From Lachnospiraceae bacterium (GTDB lineage: Bacteria; Bacillota; Clostridia; Lachnospirales; Lachnospiraceae), in NCBI GenBank assembly GCA_028692395.1, contig JAQUXP010000009.1, forward strand, positions 28,928 through 92,927: a DNA stretch of 64,000 bases, read 5' to 3'. Below the pieces are notes generated by a model. That model was not told where the DNA came from and did not search any database. It saw only the letters and a program-made list of their open reading frames with translations. Position numbers and translations under genes: made by a program. Below, in pieces: positions 16,443-26,114 of the stretch. Each line of letters opens with the position of its first letter. The first letter of the stretch is position 1.

Positions 16443-19400
16443 ATGATAGACAACAAGAACAGATTCGTGATACCAGAATACGATAAGACATCAACCTTCG
16501 CCTCTTTTCTTCCGGGAGTCAGCGGCATCAAAGGAATTCCGATCTGGTGTTATTATGTAAATCGGGGACAGTGCATCACCAGCTTTGGCGTGCAGGATAA
16601 GGATCACTCCATCATGGAGTTTTACCCGGCACATCAGGCATACCAGCGGACAAAGCGGATGGGCTTTCGTACCTTTATGAAGGTAAATGGACAATACCGG
16701 GAGAGCTTTGCTTCGGACGCCACAGAAAAGACCATGCATATCGGCATGAATGAGCTGGTGATTCAGGAGGAAGATAAGACAGCCAGGATCCGGACCTCCG
16801 TCTGCTATTATACACTGCCGCAGGAGCGTCTGGGAGGCCTTGTTCGTGAGGTTACTATCACGAATATGGGCGGAGAAAGGGTTGATCTGGAGCTGGTAGA
16901 TGGTATGACAGAGATGATTCCCTTCGGCGTAGATCTTCCCAGCATGAAGGATATGGCGCAGACAAGCCAGGCGTGGATGGAAGTTCAGGACCACGAGACA
17001 GGAGTGCCTTACAGCAAAGTACGTGTAGACATGACAGATTCCGCTGAGGTAACAGAGATCAGGGGCGGACATTTTGGATTTGCTTATGATGAGGAGAAGG
17101 AGCTTCTGCCGGTTGTGGTAAGCCAGGAGCATTTATTCTCCTACGATACAACGCTGGAGCAGCCGCTTGCTTTCCAGAAGCATAACATCGATACACTGAT
17201 AAGAGAAAAACAGATGACACAGAATCATCTGCCATGCTGCTTCTTTATGGCGAAAAAGACGCTGGAAGCCGGAGCATCTGTTACCTTTTATGAGGTATAC
17301 GGAGCAAGCAGCAACAAGGAACTGCTGCAGCAGGTTGTAAAAAAAGCAAAAGAAAAAGATTATTTCAGCGGTAAGAGAGCAATTGCCAATCAGCTGACCG
17401 AAGAGGTGACGCAGTGCATCGGTACAAAGACCGGTGATCAGGTCTTTGATGAGTATTGCAGACAGACCTATCTGGACAATGTGCTTCGGGGAGGCTATCC
17501 GATTACGCTGGGTAAGGACAAGCTGTTCTATGTATATTCCAGAAAACACGGAGATATCGAAAGAGATTATAATTTCTTCCGTATGCAGCCGGAATTCTTC
17601 TCACAGGGAAATGGAAACTTCCGTGATGTCAATCAGAATCGAAGAAGTGATGTGCTGTTTTCCCCTGTTGTGACGGATCAGAACATCCATATCTTCTATG
17701 ACTGCATTCAGTTAAATGGCTACAATCCACTGGGGATTGAGAAGATTACCTATCACCTTCCGGGGGAAGAGACTTCCTTTACACCGGGAGCCAAGTATGA
17801 GGAATTACTGGATCAGAGTAAGGGAGATCAGACAAAAGCAGATCAGCTGTTTGAGCAGGTGATGGAGCAGGCAGTGCCGGAGCAGAAGACAGATTTCATC
17901 GAGGGCTGCTGGAGTGATCACTGGACCTATAATCTGGATCTGGTGGAAAGCTACGTCAGTGTTTATCCGGATCGGGAAGAGAAGCTGTTATTCGAGGATC
18001 ACACCTACAGCTACAAGCAGGCAGCCTGCGGACTCCTCCCCAGAAGAGAGCGTTATGTGGAGACGGCCAATGGAATCCGTCAGTACAACTACTTAAGAAA
18101 GCTGAATCCGGTTTCTGATTATACGCTGGATAAGGATCAGAATCGAGTGACAGCAACGCTGTTTGAGAAGATTTACCTTCTTTGCGTAACCAAGATGGCA
18201 GCTCTGGATCCTTACGGCATGGGGATAGAGATGGAAGGCGGAAAACCAGGCTGGTATGATGCGCTGAACGGACTTCCGGGTATCCTGGGCTCTTCCATGT
18301 GTGAGACTTATGAGCTGGAGAGAAATCTGGAGTATCTGATTCAGGTTATGAAAAAATATCAGGAATCCACGCAGATTCAGCTGTTGAAGGAAGTGGCAGA
18401 TTTTGCAGATGCAATCGCTCAGGCAGCAAAGAAGCACAGAGAAGATTTTGCCCGGTCTGAGGCGCAGCTTGCCTACTGGAACGAGGTAAATGATAAAAAA
18501 GAGCAGTATTGGAAGGAAACAGACACCCAGGTAAGCGGTGAGAAAGTGGGCGTGGATGTACAGGCCCTGCTGAACCAGCTGGAGACATTCAAGATGGTAG
18601 TTTCAGCAGGAATTAAGAAAGCTGTTGCCTATGGAAAGGGAATTGGTCCTGCTTACTTCTATTATAATGTGAAAGAATACGAAAAGACCGAAGCCGGAAT
18701 CCTGCCTACCAGTGTGGAACTGGTACTGATGCCAGCTTTCCTGGAGGGGCCGGTACGCCACTTAAAGCTGGATGCGTCCATGGAAGAAAAACAGACGATC
18801 TACAGCAAGGTAAAGGGAAGTCAGCTTTACGATCAGAAGCTTCAGATGTACAAGGTCAACACCTCCTTGAAGGACGCTTCCTTTGAGATCGGAAGATGCA
18901 AGGCATTTACTCCGGGATGGCTGGAAAATGAATCCATCTGGCTTCATATGGAGTATAAATATCTGCTGGAGCTGTTAAAATCAGGACTTTATACGGAATA
19001 TCTGGAGGATTTCCACAAGGCAGCAGTTCCATTTTTAGATGAAAAGGTCTATGGAAGAAGTCTGTTCGAGAATTCTTCCTTCCTGGCAAGCTCTGCAAAC
19101 CCGGATGAGAAGATTCACGGTAAAGGCTTCGTGTCACGGCTGAGCGGTTCCACCGCAGAATTTTTGCAGATGTGGCAGATTATGATGTTTGGAAAACAGC
19201 CATTTGTCTATGAGGATGGAAAGCTGGCACTTCAGTTTGAACCTTTGATCCCGGCATACCTGGTTGGGGAAGACAAGAAAATCGAAGCAGTATTCCGGGG
19301 CCAAATCCCTGTGGTATACCATCTGAAGGCTCGGGAGGATTATATCCCAGGAGAGTATCAGATCACCAGCGGAAAGATCACAACCATGGCTGGAGAAGTG

Positions 19401-19490
19401 ATAAGCTTTACTGAAAGAATTGAAGGAGCTATCGTAGAAGAGATTCGAAAAGGCAACGCAAAACAAATCGAAATGACACTAATGGCTTAA
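16443..19490 (+). CDS. Large GH94-related phosphorylase-like protein, partner of the preceding gene
   Basis: The 1015-residue cytoplasmic protein (no signal peptide) has N-terminal beta-sandwich sequence and an (alpha/alpha)6-type catalytic region. It lacks a canonical ADWND. The equivalent place seems to be GKPGWYDALNGLPG (about 600-613). A phosphate-binding pattern typical of GH94 was not clear. It is annotated in related organisms as cellobiose-phosphorylase-like, and the tandem pairing with an 877-residue relative appears to be a conserved arrangement (recollection, not verified). It may be a second phosphorylase for a longer oligomer or a subunit. AAGGAGATATT precedes ATG 16443. Confidence 0.66.
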   Translation: MIDNKNRFVIPEYDKTSTFASFLPGVSGIKGIPIWCYYVNRGQCITSFGVQDKDHSIMEFYPAHQAYQRTKRMGFRTFMKVNGQYRESFASDATEKTMHIGMNELVIQEEDKTARIRTSVCYYTLPQERLGGLVREVTITNMGGERVDLELVDGMTEMIPFGVDLPSMKDMAQTSQAWMEVQDHETGVPYSKVRVDMTDSAEVTEIRGGHFGFAYDEEKELLPVVVSQEHLFSYDTTLEQPLAFQKHNIDTLIREKQMTQNHLPCCFFMAKKTLEAGASVTFYEVYGASSNKELLQQVVKKAKEKDYFSGKRAIANQLTEEVTQCIGTKTGDQVFDEYCRQTYLDNVLRGGYPITLGKDKLFYVYSRKHGDIERDYNFFRMQPEFFSQGNGNFRDVNQNRRSDVLFSPVVTDQNIHIFYDCIQLNGYNPLGIEKITYHLPGEETSFTPGAKYEELLDQSKGDQTKADQLFEQVMEQAVPEQKTDFIEGCWSDHWTYNLDLVESYVSVYPDREEKLLFEDHTYSYKQAACGLLPRRERYVETANGIRQYNYLRKLNPVSDYTLDKDQNRVTATLFEKIYLLCVTKMAALDPYGMGIEMEGGKPGWYDALNGLPGILGSSMCETYELERNLEYLIQVMKKYQESTQIQLLKEVADFADAIAQAAKKHREDFARSEAQLAYWNEVNDKKEQYWKETDTQVSGEKVGVDVQALLNQLETFKMVVSAGIKKAVAYGKGIGPAYFYYNVKEYEKTEAGILPTSVELVLMPAFLEGPVRHLKLDASMEEKQTIYSKVKGSQLYDQKLQMYKVNTSLKDASFEIGRCKAFTPGWLENESIWLHMEYKYLLELLKSGLYTEYLEDFHKAAVPFLDEKVYGRSLFENSSFLASSANPDEKIHGKGFVSRLSGSTAEFLQMWQIMMFGKQPFVYEDGKLALQFEPLIPAYLVGEDKKIEAVFRGQIPVVYHLKAREDYIPGEYQITSGKITTMAGEVISFTERIEGAIVEEIRKGNAKQIEMTLMA

Positions 19491-19499
19491 GAATAAACA

Positions 19500-19738
19500 G
19501 AAGCTGTCATTTTTTAGTCGGCGCCGGCAGTCATGCCGCTGCCCACCTTTGCAGGAGTCCTAAGCATACCAGCGCAATTCCTTTTGCGTTGTAAGCAGTG
19601 AGCATACTGTCTGAGCGCAGCGAGTTTATGCTCACCGCTTACGCTTTTCGCAAAAAGAATTGCACTGTGTATGCTCTTGGACTCCGAAACAGTGAGCAGC
19701 GGCATGACTGCCGGCGCCCACTGAAAAATGACAGCTTC
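19500..19738. repeat. 239-bp long imperfect palindrome
   Basis: The segment between the phosphorylase stop and the GH30 gene folds on itself almost end to end. GAAGCTGT (19500-19507) pairs with ACAGCTTC (19731-19738). The GC-rich blocks at about 19521-19542 pair with 19696-19718. GGAGTCC (19554-19560) pairs with GGACTCC (19679-19685). GTAAGC plus GTGAGCATA (19591-19606) pairs with TATGCTCAC plus GCTTAC (19627-19642). The tip is about 20 bases. It encodes nothing recognisable. It could be a palindromic mobile repeat or an mRNA-stabilising hairpin inside the operon. Confidence 0.88.
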
Positions 19739-19761
19739 GTTAAGTGGAAAAGGGGTATTTG

Positions 19762-21081
19762 ATGAAAATTATAACGACAGATGAGAAGAAGAAGAGTTTT
19801 TGGGAAGTGGAAGAGGTTCAGGCAAAAGCGATTGGGTGTATGAATCAGATCCGGATTTTTCCGGAGATTAGAAGACAGCAGATGAAAGGGTTTGGCGGTG
19901 CATTTACGGAGAGTGCCGGGTATTGTTACAGTAAGTTTGATGATGAGGTGAAGGAGCGGTTTTTGAAGGCTTACTTTTCTGAGGATGGGCTGAGGTATAA
20001 TGTGGGGCGTACACATATTAACAGCTGTGATTTTGCTCTGGGGAATTATGCGGCAGTGGAGCAGACAAAGGATGGTCTCAGTGAGTTTGATATGACGAGA
20101 GCCAATCAGTATGTTCTGCCTCTGATTCAGGATGCGTGCACAGTTAAGGGGGAGAAGATTGAATTGCTGCTGTCTCCCTGGAGCCCGCCGTCTTACATGA
20201 AAACGAACGGTGAGATGAATCACGGTGGTCAGCTGAAGGAGGAGTGTTATGGTGACTGGGCAGAGTATGTGGCAGTGTATCTGGAGCATCTGAGAGCAGA
20301 GGGTCTGCAGCTTACTTATCTCACAGTGCAAAATGAGCCTGCAGCGGTGCAGACCTGGGATTCCTGTATCTATTCCGCAAAAGAAGAGATGGTACTGGTT
20401 CGTGATTTCCTGGCTCCAACGCTGGCAGCTCACGGTCTGGGTGATATTAAGATTCTGGTATGGGATCACAATAAGGAGATTATCTATGACCGTGCAAAAG
20501 AAAGTCTTTCGGATGAAAAAGCAAGAGGCTTTATCTACGGAGTTGCCATGCACTGGTATACCGGAGACCATTTTGAACAGCTGGATCTGGTAAAAGAGGC
20601 ATTTCCGGAAAAGGAGATCTTCTTTACCGAGGGATGTGTGGAGTACAGCCGTTTTGTGGATTCTAATGAAGTAAAAAAGGCAGAGATGTATGCCCATGAT
20701 ATGATCGGAAACTTTACCCATCAGGTCAGTGCATTTTTCGACTGGAATCTTCTTCTGGATGCCAAGGGCGGTCCCAATCATGTGGGTAATTTCTGTGCAG
20801 CACCGATTATGTGCACTGAGTCGGAGAAGGACTTTGAGAAGAGACTCAGCTACTATTATATCGGACATTTCAGCCGTTATATCGAAAAAGGTGCCTACGC
20901 AGTGGCATGCAGCAGATACTGCAGCGAGATTGAGACAGCAGCATTTATCAATCCCTCTGGTGAGGTGGTTGTAGTTCTTCTGAACAGACAGGACAAGGCA
21001 ATTGAGACCAGTGTTGGTATCGACGGAATGGGTACAGATCTGGTTTTGAAAGGACACACCATCACCACACTGATCTTTTAA
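19762..21081 (+). CDS. GH30-family glycoside hydrolase
   Basis: This 439-residue TIM-barrel enzyme of the glucosylceramidase/beta-1,6-glucanase family starts at ATG 19762 (AGGGG 7 bases upstream; an in-frame GTG at 19744 lacks a good site). The motif MKGFGGAFTESAGY is typical of GH30. The acid/base is Glu in TVQNEPAAVQTWDS and the nucleophile Glu is in FFTEGCVEYS. No signal peptide is present, so it acts on imported sugar in the cytoplasm. The C-terminus (about 380-439) is the GH30 beta domain. Its neighbours, phosphorylases and a sugar ABC importer, suggest short beta-glucans or glucosides as substrate. Confidence 0.88.
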   Translation: MKIITTDEKKKSFWEVEEVQAKAIGCMNQIRIFPEIRRQQMKGFGGAFTESAGYCYSKFDDEVKERFLKAYFSEDGLRYNVGRTHINSCDFALGNYAAVEQTKDGLSEFDMTRANQYVLPLIQDACTVKGEKIELLLSPWSPPSYMKTNGEMNHGGQLKEECYGDWAEYVAVYLEHLRAEGLQLTYLTVQNEPAAVQTWDSCIYSAKEEMVLVRDFLAPTLAAHGLGDIKILVWDHNKEIIYDRAKESLSDEKARGFIYGVAMHWYTGDHFEQLDLVKEAFPEKEIFFTEGCVEYSRFVDSNEVKKAEMYAHDMIGNFTHQVSAFFDWNLLLDAKGGPNHVGNFCAAPIMCTESEKDFEKRLSYYYIGHFSRYIEKGAYAVACSRYCSEIETAAFINPSGEVVVVLLNRQDKAIETSVGIDGMGTDLVLKGHTITTLIF

Positions 21082-21132
21082 CCACAAAAGAACGAGAAAG
21101 AAAAAAGAACACCTTTTTAAAATATAGTACAT

Positions 21133-21160
21133 TTTGCACTTAAGAGAAGCTTTATATAAT
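21133..21160 (+). promoter_or_regulatory. Promoter for the sugar ABC importer genes
   Basis: A perfect TATAAT (21155-21160) has TTTGCA (21133-21138) 16 bp upstream. The predicted start is about 50 bases before the binding-protein gene at 21217. The 135-base gap shows no good catabolite-repression (cre) box. Confidence 0.65.
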
Positions 21161-21216
21161 AAGGATATCAAAGAAAACAGATACATACGTGTCTGAATAA
21201 AGGGAGGATACATTAT

Positions 21217-22623
21217 ATGAAAATGAAAAAAGTAATTGCACTGGCACTTACAGGCGTCATGGCTATGTCAATGGCGGCATGTGGGGGATCAGGAAGCACA
21301 GCAAAGTCCGAGAGCGCAAGCAGCGCAAGCAGCGCAGCATCTGCAAGCACATCCAAGGATGCGGCAAAGGATGATTCCAAGGACTCAGGAGACAAGCTGG
21401 TTATCTGGACACTGACAAAGGATCTGCAGTCTTTCGCAGATCGGTATAAAGAAAAAACCGGAAAAGAATGTGAAGTTGTTATTGTTGAGCCGGGAGATTA
21501 CCCGACAAAGATTCAGGCTGCTTTCCAGTCTGGAGAGGCAGAGCCTGATATCATCGTAGGTGAGCCTAAGATGCTGGATACCTACTACGAGGCAGGAATG
21601 CTTGCAGATCTGGATCAGTTTGGCGCACAGGATTACGCAGACAAGATCGTAGATTACGTATGGAAAAAAGGCCAGGATGCTGATGGCGTACAGAGAGCAA
21701 TCTCCTATCAGATCACACCGGCAGGTATCTACTATCGTAGAGATATCGCAAAAGAGGTATTCGGAACAGATGATCCGGAAGAGATTGGAAAATTATATGC
21801 AGATTATGATACAGTCCTTGATACCGCACAGAAGCTGAAGGACAAAGGCTACAGGATCTTCGCTTCTGACGGTGAGATGAAAGTATTCTCAGACAGTAAA
21901 GAGGCATGGGTAAAAGACGGTGTCCTTCAGGTGGGACAGTCAAGAATGGATTACATGGATCTCTGTGTAAAATTATATCAGGGTAACTTTACCGCATTTG
22001 CTGACCAGTGGACAGCTCCATGGTACACCGCTATGGCTGGAGAGATCCCGGTATACGAAGCAGGAACAGACCTTTGGAATGATGATGAGCGTGCAAAGGC
22101 AGAGAAAAATGCCACAGAGACAACACAGGTATTCTCTTACGGACTTCCTTCCTGGGGCGTTCTGACCATGAGAGATAACTACAAAGAGACAGAAGGAAAA
22201 TGGGGCGTTTGTAAAGGACCAAGCAGTGCTTTTGACGGCGGTACTTACATCGGAATCAGCGAAAACAGTAACAGAAAAGAAGCAGCATGGGATTTCATCA
22301 AATTCTGTACTTTAACAGAAGACACCATGGAGTGGTGGTTAGACGTATCCAAGGGTGATGCAGTATCTTACATTCCTACCCTTGAGAAACACAAAGATGA
22401 TGAGAATGCAACCTACGGAAATGAAAAATTATATGCATTCTGGCAGGAGCAGGCTCAGAACATCGATCTTTCTCTTGTAACACCTTACGATCAGGCAATC
22501 GGCGATGCATGGGCAAATGCAATCACATCCATCAAGACTGAACAGTCTAGCAAAGAGGATGCAATTTCCGCATTCTATGATGAGATTGAATCTACTTATC
22601 CAGAACTGACAGTGAATCGATAA
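21217..22623 (+). CDS. Sugar-binding lipoprotein of an ABC importer
   Basis: The 468-residue protein has a lipoprotein signal (lipobox MAAC, Cys21) and a Ser/Ala/Lys-rich linker (about 25-60). The rest is a family 1 extracellular solute-binding fold (for example ADLDQFG, DDERAKAEKN, KEAAWDFIKFC). It would deliver an oligosaccharide to the two permeases just downstream. GGGAGG precedes ATG 21217. The linker is low-complexity, common in clostridial lipoproteins. Confidence 0.9.
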   Translation: MKMKKVIALALTGVMAMSMAACGGSGSTAKSESASSASSAASASTSKDAAKDDSKDSGDKLVIWTLTKDLQSFADRYKEKTGKECEVVIVEPGDYPTKIQAAFQSGEAEPDIIVGEPKMLDTYYEAGMLADLDQFGAQDYADKIVDYVWKKGQDADGVQRAISYQITPAGIYYRRDIAKEVFGTDDPEEIGKLYADYDTVLDTAQKLKDKGYRIFASDGEMKVFSDSKEAWVKDGVLQVGQSRMDYMDLCVKLYQGNFTAFADQWTAPWYTAMAGEIPVYEAGTDLWNDDERAKAEKNATETTQVFSYGLPSWGVLTMRDNYKETEGKWGVCKGPSSAFDGGTYIGISENSNRKEAAWDFIKFCTLTEDTMEWWLDVSKGDAVSYIPTLEKHKDDENATYGNEKLYAFWQEQAQNIDLSLVTPYDQAIGDAWANAITSIKTEQSSKEDAISAFYDEIESTYPELTVNR

Positions 22624-22642
22624 GACGACAGGGGGATTATCC

Positions 22643-23587
22643 ATGGCAAGCAAGGGTCAGTCTACAGTGACAAAGCCAAAGAGAAGAAAAAACGTCAATA
22701 ATGCAGGTTATTTCTTTATTCTGCCATTTATGATTGTATTTGTAATATTCAGTGTTTATCCGGTTCTTCGAACACTCTACTTAAGTTTTATGAACTATAA
22801 GGGGTTCGGGGAACCAACCCCCATCGGATTCGCTAACTACGCCCGGGTATTTCAGGATAAGTTTTTCTGGAGAGCACTCTGGAACACCGTAAAGATCTGG
22901 GGTGTGAATATCGTAGTTCAGCTGGGACTTGCGTTCCTTCTGACCATGGTATTCAGCGATATGAAGTATAAAATCAAGGGTCTTGGTGTCTTCCGTGCCC
23001 TTTACTATCTGCCAAACCTGATTGCAGCGACGTCAGTTGCATTCCTGTTCAAGACTTTACTTGACTGGCAGTATGGTTCCTTCAACCAGATTCTGATGAG
23101 CTCCGGAATTATCGAAAAGGGCGCACAGATCAAATGGCTGTTGGATCCCAATATCGCTCCGTATGTAGTTGCGATCATCAGTGCGTGGATGTGGTTTGGT
23201 AACTCCTTCATCGTGTTGATGGCTGGAGTACAGGGTATCAATACAGATTACTTTGAGGCTGCATCCATTGATGGTGCAGGCAGATGGAAGACATTTGCGA
23301 AGATTACGATTCCGCTGTTAAAGCCAATCCTGATCTATGTGTCCATCACATCGTTGATTGGTGGACTGCAGATGTTCGATATTCCATATCTGATTAATGG
23401 AAAATACGCAGCAGGTAACCCTGGAGGAAGTCTGCAGACCGTTGTTATGTACCTGTACAAGTTTGGATTCGCTACAGGATCAACAAAACAGGTGGGTTAT
23501 GCATCTGCCATCGCATACAGTCTCTTCCTGATTATTCTGGTTATATCTATAATGCAGTTTAAGTTTGCAAGCAGAAAGGATGATTAG
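22643..23587 (+). CDS. Sugar ABC transporter permease (MalF-like)
   Basis: The 314-residue protein has six predicted membrane helices and the EAA loop (EAASIDGAGRWKTFAKITIP) that contacts the ATPase. The N-terminus FILPFMIVFVIFSVYPV is typical of carbohydrate permeases of the CUT1 group. It lies 19 bases behind the binding-protein gene. No ATPase gene is nearby, so the complex probably uses a shared MsmK-type ATPase encoded elsewhere. Confidence 0.92.
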   Translation: MASKGQSTVTKPKRRKNVNNAGYFFILPFMIVFVIFSVYPVLRTLYLSFMNYKGFGEPTPIGFANYARVFQDKFFWRALWNTVKIWGVNIVVQLGLAFLLTMVFSDMKYKIKGLGVFRALYYLPNLIAATSVAFLFKTLLDWQYGSFNQILMSSGIIEKGAQIKWLLDPNIAPYVVAIISAWMWFGNSFIVLMAGVQGINTDYFEAASIDGAGRWKTFAKITIPLLKPILIYVSITSLIGGLQMFDIPYLINGKYAAGNPGGSLQTVVMYLYKFGFATGSTKQVGYASAIAYSLFLIILVISIMQFKFASRKDD

Positions 23588-23591
23588 TAGG

Positions 23592-24425
23592 ATGAAGATG
23601 GCGACAAAGATTAAAAAAGCGCTTATATATCTGGCACTGATTGTGCTGGCAGTTGCGTGTCTCCTGCCGTTTCTCCTGATGCTGGTCAATGCAACAAGAA
23701 GCGGTAATGAGATTATGACCTCTGTGACATTTATACCCGGAAAAAGTCTGGCAAGTAACTGGAAGGTGGTAAGTGAATTCTTCAATATCTTCCAGGGCTT
23801 CTTTAACAGTTTACTTATATCCATTCCGGCAACACTGCTCACAGCTTATTTTTCAGCAATGACAGCCTATGGACTGGCTATGTACCGGTTCAAGGGAAGG
23901 AATTTTGTGTTCGCAGTCATCCTGGTATTTATGATGATTCCGGCACAGCTTGGTTTGATCGGTTTTTACGATCTGGTCAGCTTCTTGAAGCTGGTTAACT
24001 CCTATATTCCTCTGATTATCCCGGCAATAGCGGCACCTGGTATTGTCTTCTTCCTGAAGCAGTACCTGGAGTCCACACTTTCACCGGCACTTCTGGAGGC
24101 AGCGAGAATTGACGGAGCAAAAGAACTGAGTATTTTCCACCGAATCGTACTTCCGATTATGTCACCTGGTATTGCTACCATGTCTATCGGAGCATTCATC
24201 GGAAACTGGAACAGTTACCTGACACCTATGATTATTTTGACAAAGAAGGAAAAATTCACGCTCCCGGTATTGATAGCGACCTTGAACTCTTCTACCGATA
24301 TCGTAGCGAATCAGGGTGCGATTTACCTGGCAGTTGCTATCTCGGTAGTACCGATTATTATCGTATTCTGCTTCTGTTCAAAATATATTATCAGCAGTAT
24401 CTCTGCAGGTGGTGTAAAAGAATAA
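23592..24425 (+). CDS. Sugar ABC transporter permease (MalG-like)
   Basis: This 277-residue permease has six helices and the EAA loop EAARIDGAKELSIFHRIVLPIM. It is the second membrane subunit of the CUT1 importer. I chose ATG 23592, four bases after the upstream stop; ATG 23580 (overlapping by 8 bases) is also possible. A strong terminator follows. Confidence 0.9.
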   Translation: MKMATKIKKALIYLALIVLAVACLLPFLLMLVNATRSGNEIMTSVTFIPGKSLASNWKVVSEFFNIFQGFFNSLLISIPATLLTAYFSAMTAYGLAMYRFKGRNFVFAVILVFMMIPAQLGLIGFYDLVSFLKLVNSYIPLIIPAIAAPGIVFFLKQYLESTLSPALLEAARIDGAKELSIFHRIVLPIMSPGIATMSIGAFIGNWNSYLTPMIILTKKEKFTLPVLIATLNSSTDIVANQGAIYLAVAISVVPIIIVFCFCSKYIISSISAGGVKE

Positions 24426-24451
24426 AAAATGTGGTACAATCTAACAAATTG

Positions 24452-24497
24452 AAAACGTCAAGCCTTCCCATATCCTGGGAAGGTCTTTGGCGTTTTT
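24452..24497 (+). terminator. Intrinsic terminator after the sugar ABC genes
   Basis: An inner 8-bp stem CCTTCCCA/TGGGAAGG lies inside an outer stem AAAACG-CAA against TTGGCGTTTT, ending in five Ts. It separates the importer from the next lipoprotein/two-component genes. Confidence 0.87.
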
Positions 24498-24524
24498 GGG
24501 AATAAGGAAAACTGGGGGAAAAAG

Positions 24525-26114
24525 ATGAAGAGATTGGGATATGGAATGGCAGTGGGACTGTCACTGGCAGTTCTTCTGGCAGCAGGCTGTGGGCAGGGAA
24601 GGGAAGAAGAGAACAGTAAAGAGGCCAAGACGCAGGAACCGGTGACTCTGGACTGGTATATTAACTATTCCTGGTTTACCACCACCTGGGGGGAAAATGA
24701 GGTTTCCAGGGCAATCACAGACAAAACCGGAGCTGCTGTTAACTTCGTGGTGCCAAATGGAAATGAGACCGAAAAGCTGAATTCTCTGATCTCAGCAGAT
24801 ACCCTTCCGGATCTGGTCACCCTTAGCTGGGAGGATGCCAATGCCAAAAAGCTGATCAATGAGGGAAAGGTGTATGCGCTGAATGAACTGGCAGATCAGT
24901 ATGACCCTGGATTTTACGATGTAGTGGATCAGGCAAGCTATGACTGGTACACGAACTCGGATGGAAATATCTATGCGTACCCTAATTCTTCTTTTTCTCC
25001 TTCGGATTATGAGACTCACGATAACATCTATTCCAATCAGAACTTTATGGTGCGAAAGGATATCTATGAAGCCATCGGAAGTCCGGATATGACCACACCG
25101 GAAGGCTTTGAGTCTGCCATTAAAGCGGCAGTGGAGATGTTTCCCGAGGTTGCCGGAAAGCCTCTGATTCCTATAGGATCTGCGGAATTCAAGGCAGACG
25201 GCTGCGTCAGCTTTGACCGCTATCTGCAGAACTTTCTGGCAGTTCCCTATGAAAAGGATGGTCAGATTTACGACCGCAACACAGATCCTGAGTATATCAG
25301 ATGGCTTAAAGCATTTCGCAAGATGGGAGAAGAAGGCTATCTCAGTGATGAAATCTTTATCGATAAGCGCACCCAGGCTGAGGAGAATATTGCGGACGGA
25401 CGCTATTTCTGCATGATCTATCAAAGTGCAGACATGATGGATCAGCAATATGAGATTTATTCCAGAAACAAGGATCAGATTTATATTCCGGTGGATGGAC
25501 CAAAGAATTCTGCAGGAGATGATCCTACTTTGCCGGGAGCAGGTATCAATGGCTGGACCATCACCTATATTTCAAAAAACTGTAAGAATCCCAAGCTTGC
25601 TATTCAGCTGATGACCTATCTTCTCAGTGAAGAGGGGCAGAAGCTGACGTATCTGGGCGTGGAAGGCTCTATGTATGATATGGTGGATGGAAAGGCTGTG
25701 ACCCGTCCCGAGGTGATAGAACTTTTGGATTCTAATCGGACAGAATATGATAAGATCTATGGAGGGGATAATGCCTACTGGATGCTGCAGGATAACGTGC
25801 TGCAGCTGCAGTGGGCAGATTCCGCCCGGGAACTGCCTGGCAACTTGAGGGAGTGGACCCGCCCCTACACGATCTATGCAGGGCAGTATGATGCCTCCTT
25901 TGCAGTGAACTCCGATGAGGCGGAGATGCAAAGTCAGATAGAGGAAGCCTGGGGGATCACACTTCCTGCCCTGCTTTTGGCATCCTCCGATGAGGAATTT
26001 GACCAGGTGCTGTCTCAGTATCAGACCAGACGCCAGGAGCTGGGATATGAGAAACTGAGGGAAGCGGAGACAAAGCAGATGAACATGGCGAAAGAAAAAC
26101 TGGGGATACAGTAG
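24525..26114 (+). CDS. Extracellular solute-binding lipoprotein linked to a two-component system
   Basis: The 529-residue lipoprotein has a signal peptide with a lipobox-like AAGC (Cys23) and a long family 1 binding-protein fold of the LplA/YtcQ type (DWYINYSWF near the mature N-terminus; FMVRKDIYEAIG). It ends in TAG directly followed by ATG of the histidine kinase, with no gap. Together with the missing own permeases this suggests it presents a ligand to the sensor rather than to a transporter, though it might also feed the importer upstream. GGGGG precedes ATG 24525. Confidence 0.8.
   Translation: MKRLGYGMAVGLSLAVLLAAGCGQGREEENSKEAKTQEPVTLDWYINYSWFTTTWGENEVSRAITDKTGAAVNFVVPNGNETEKLNSLISADTLPDLVTLSWEDANAKKLINEGKVYALNELADQYDPGFYDVVDQASYDWYTNSDGNIYAYPNSSFSPSDYETHDNIYSNQNFMVRKDIYEAIGSPDMTTPEGFESAIKAAVEMFPEVAGKPLIPIGSAEFKADGCVSFDRYLQNFLAVPYEKDGQIYDRNTDPEYIRWLKAFRKMGEEGYLSDEIFIDKRTQAEENIADGRYFCMIYQSADMMDQQYEIYSRNKDQIYIPVDGPKNSAGDDPTLPGAGINGWTITYISKNCKNPKLAIQLMTYLLSEEGQKLTYLGVEGSMYDMVDGKAVTRPEVIELLDSNRTEYDKIYGGDNAYWMLQDNVLQLQWADSARELPGNLREWTRPYTIYAGQYDASFAVNSDEAEMQSQIEEAWGITLPALLLASSDEEFDQVLSQYQTRRQELGYEKLREAETKQMNMAKEKLGIQ

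Noticed and set aside
19639..21213. Open frame of more than 500 codons on the minus strand opposite GH30
   Set aside because: It is a shadow of the GH30 gene, with low-complexity composition, no ribosome site, and no recognisable domain.
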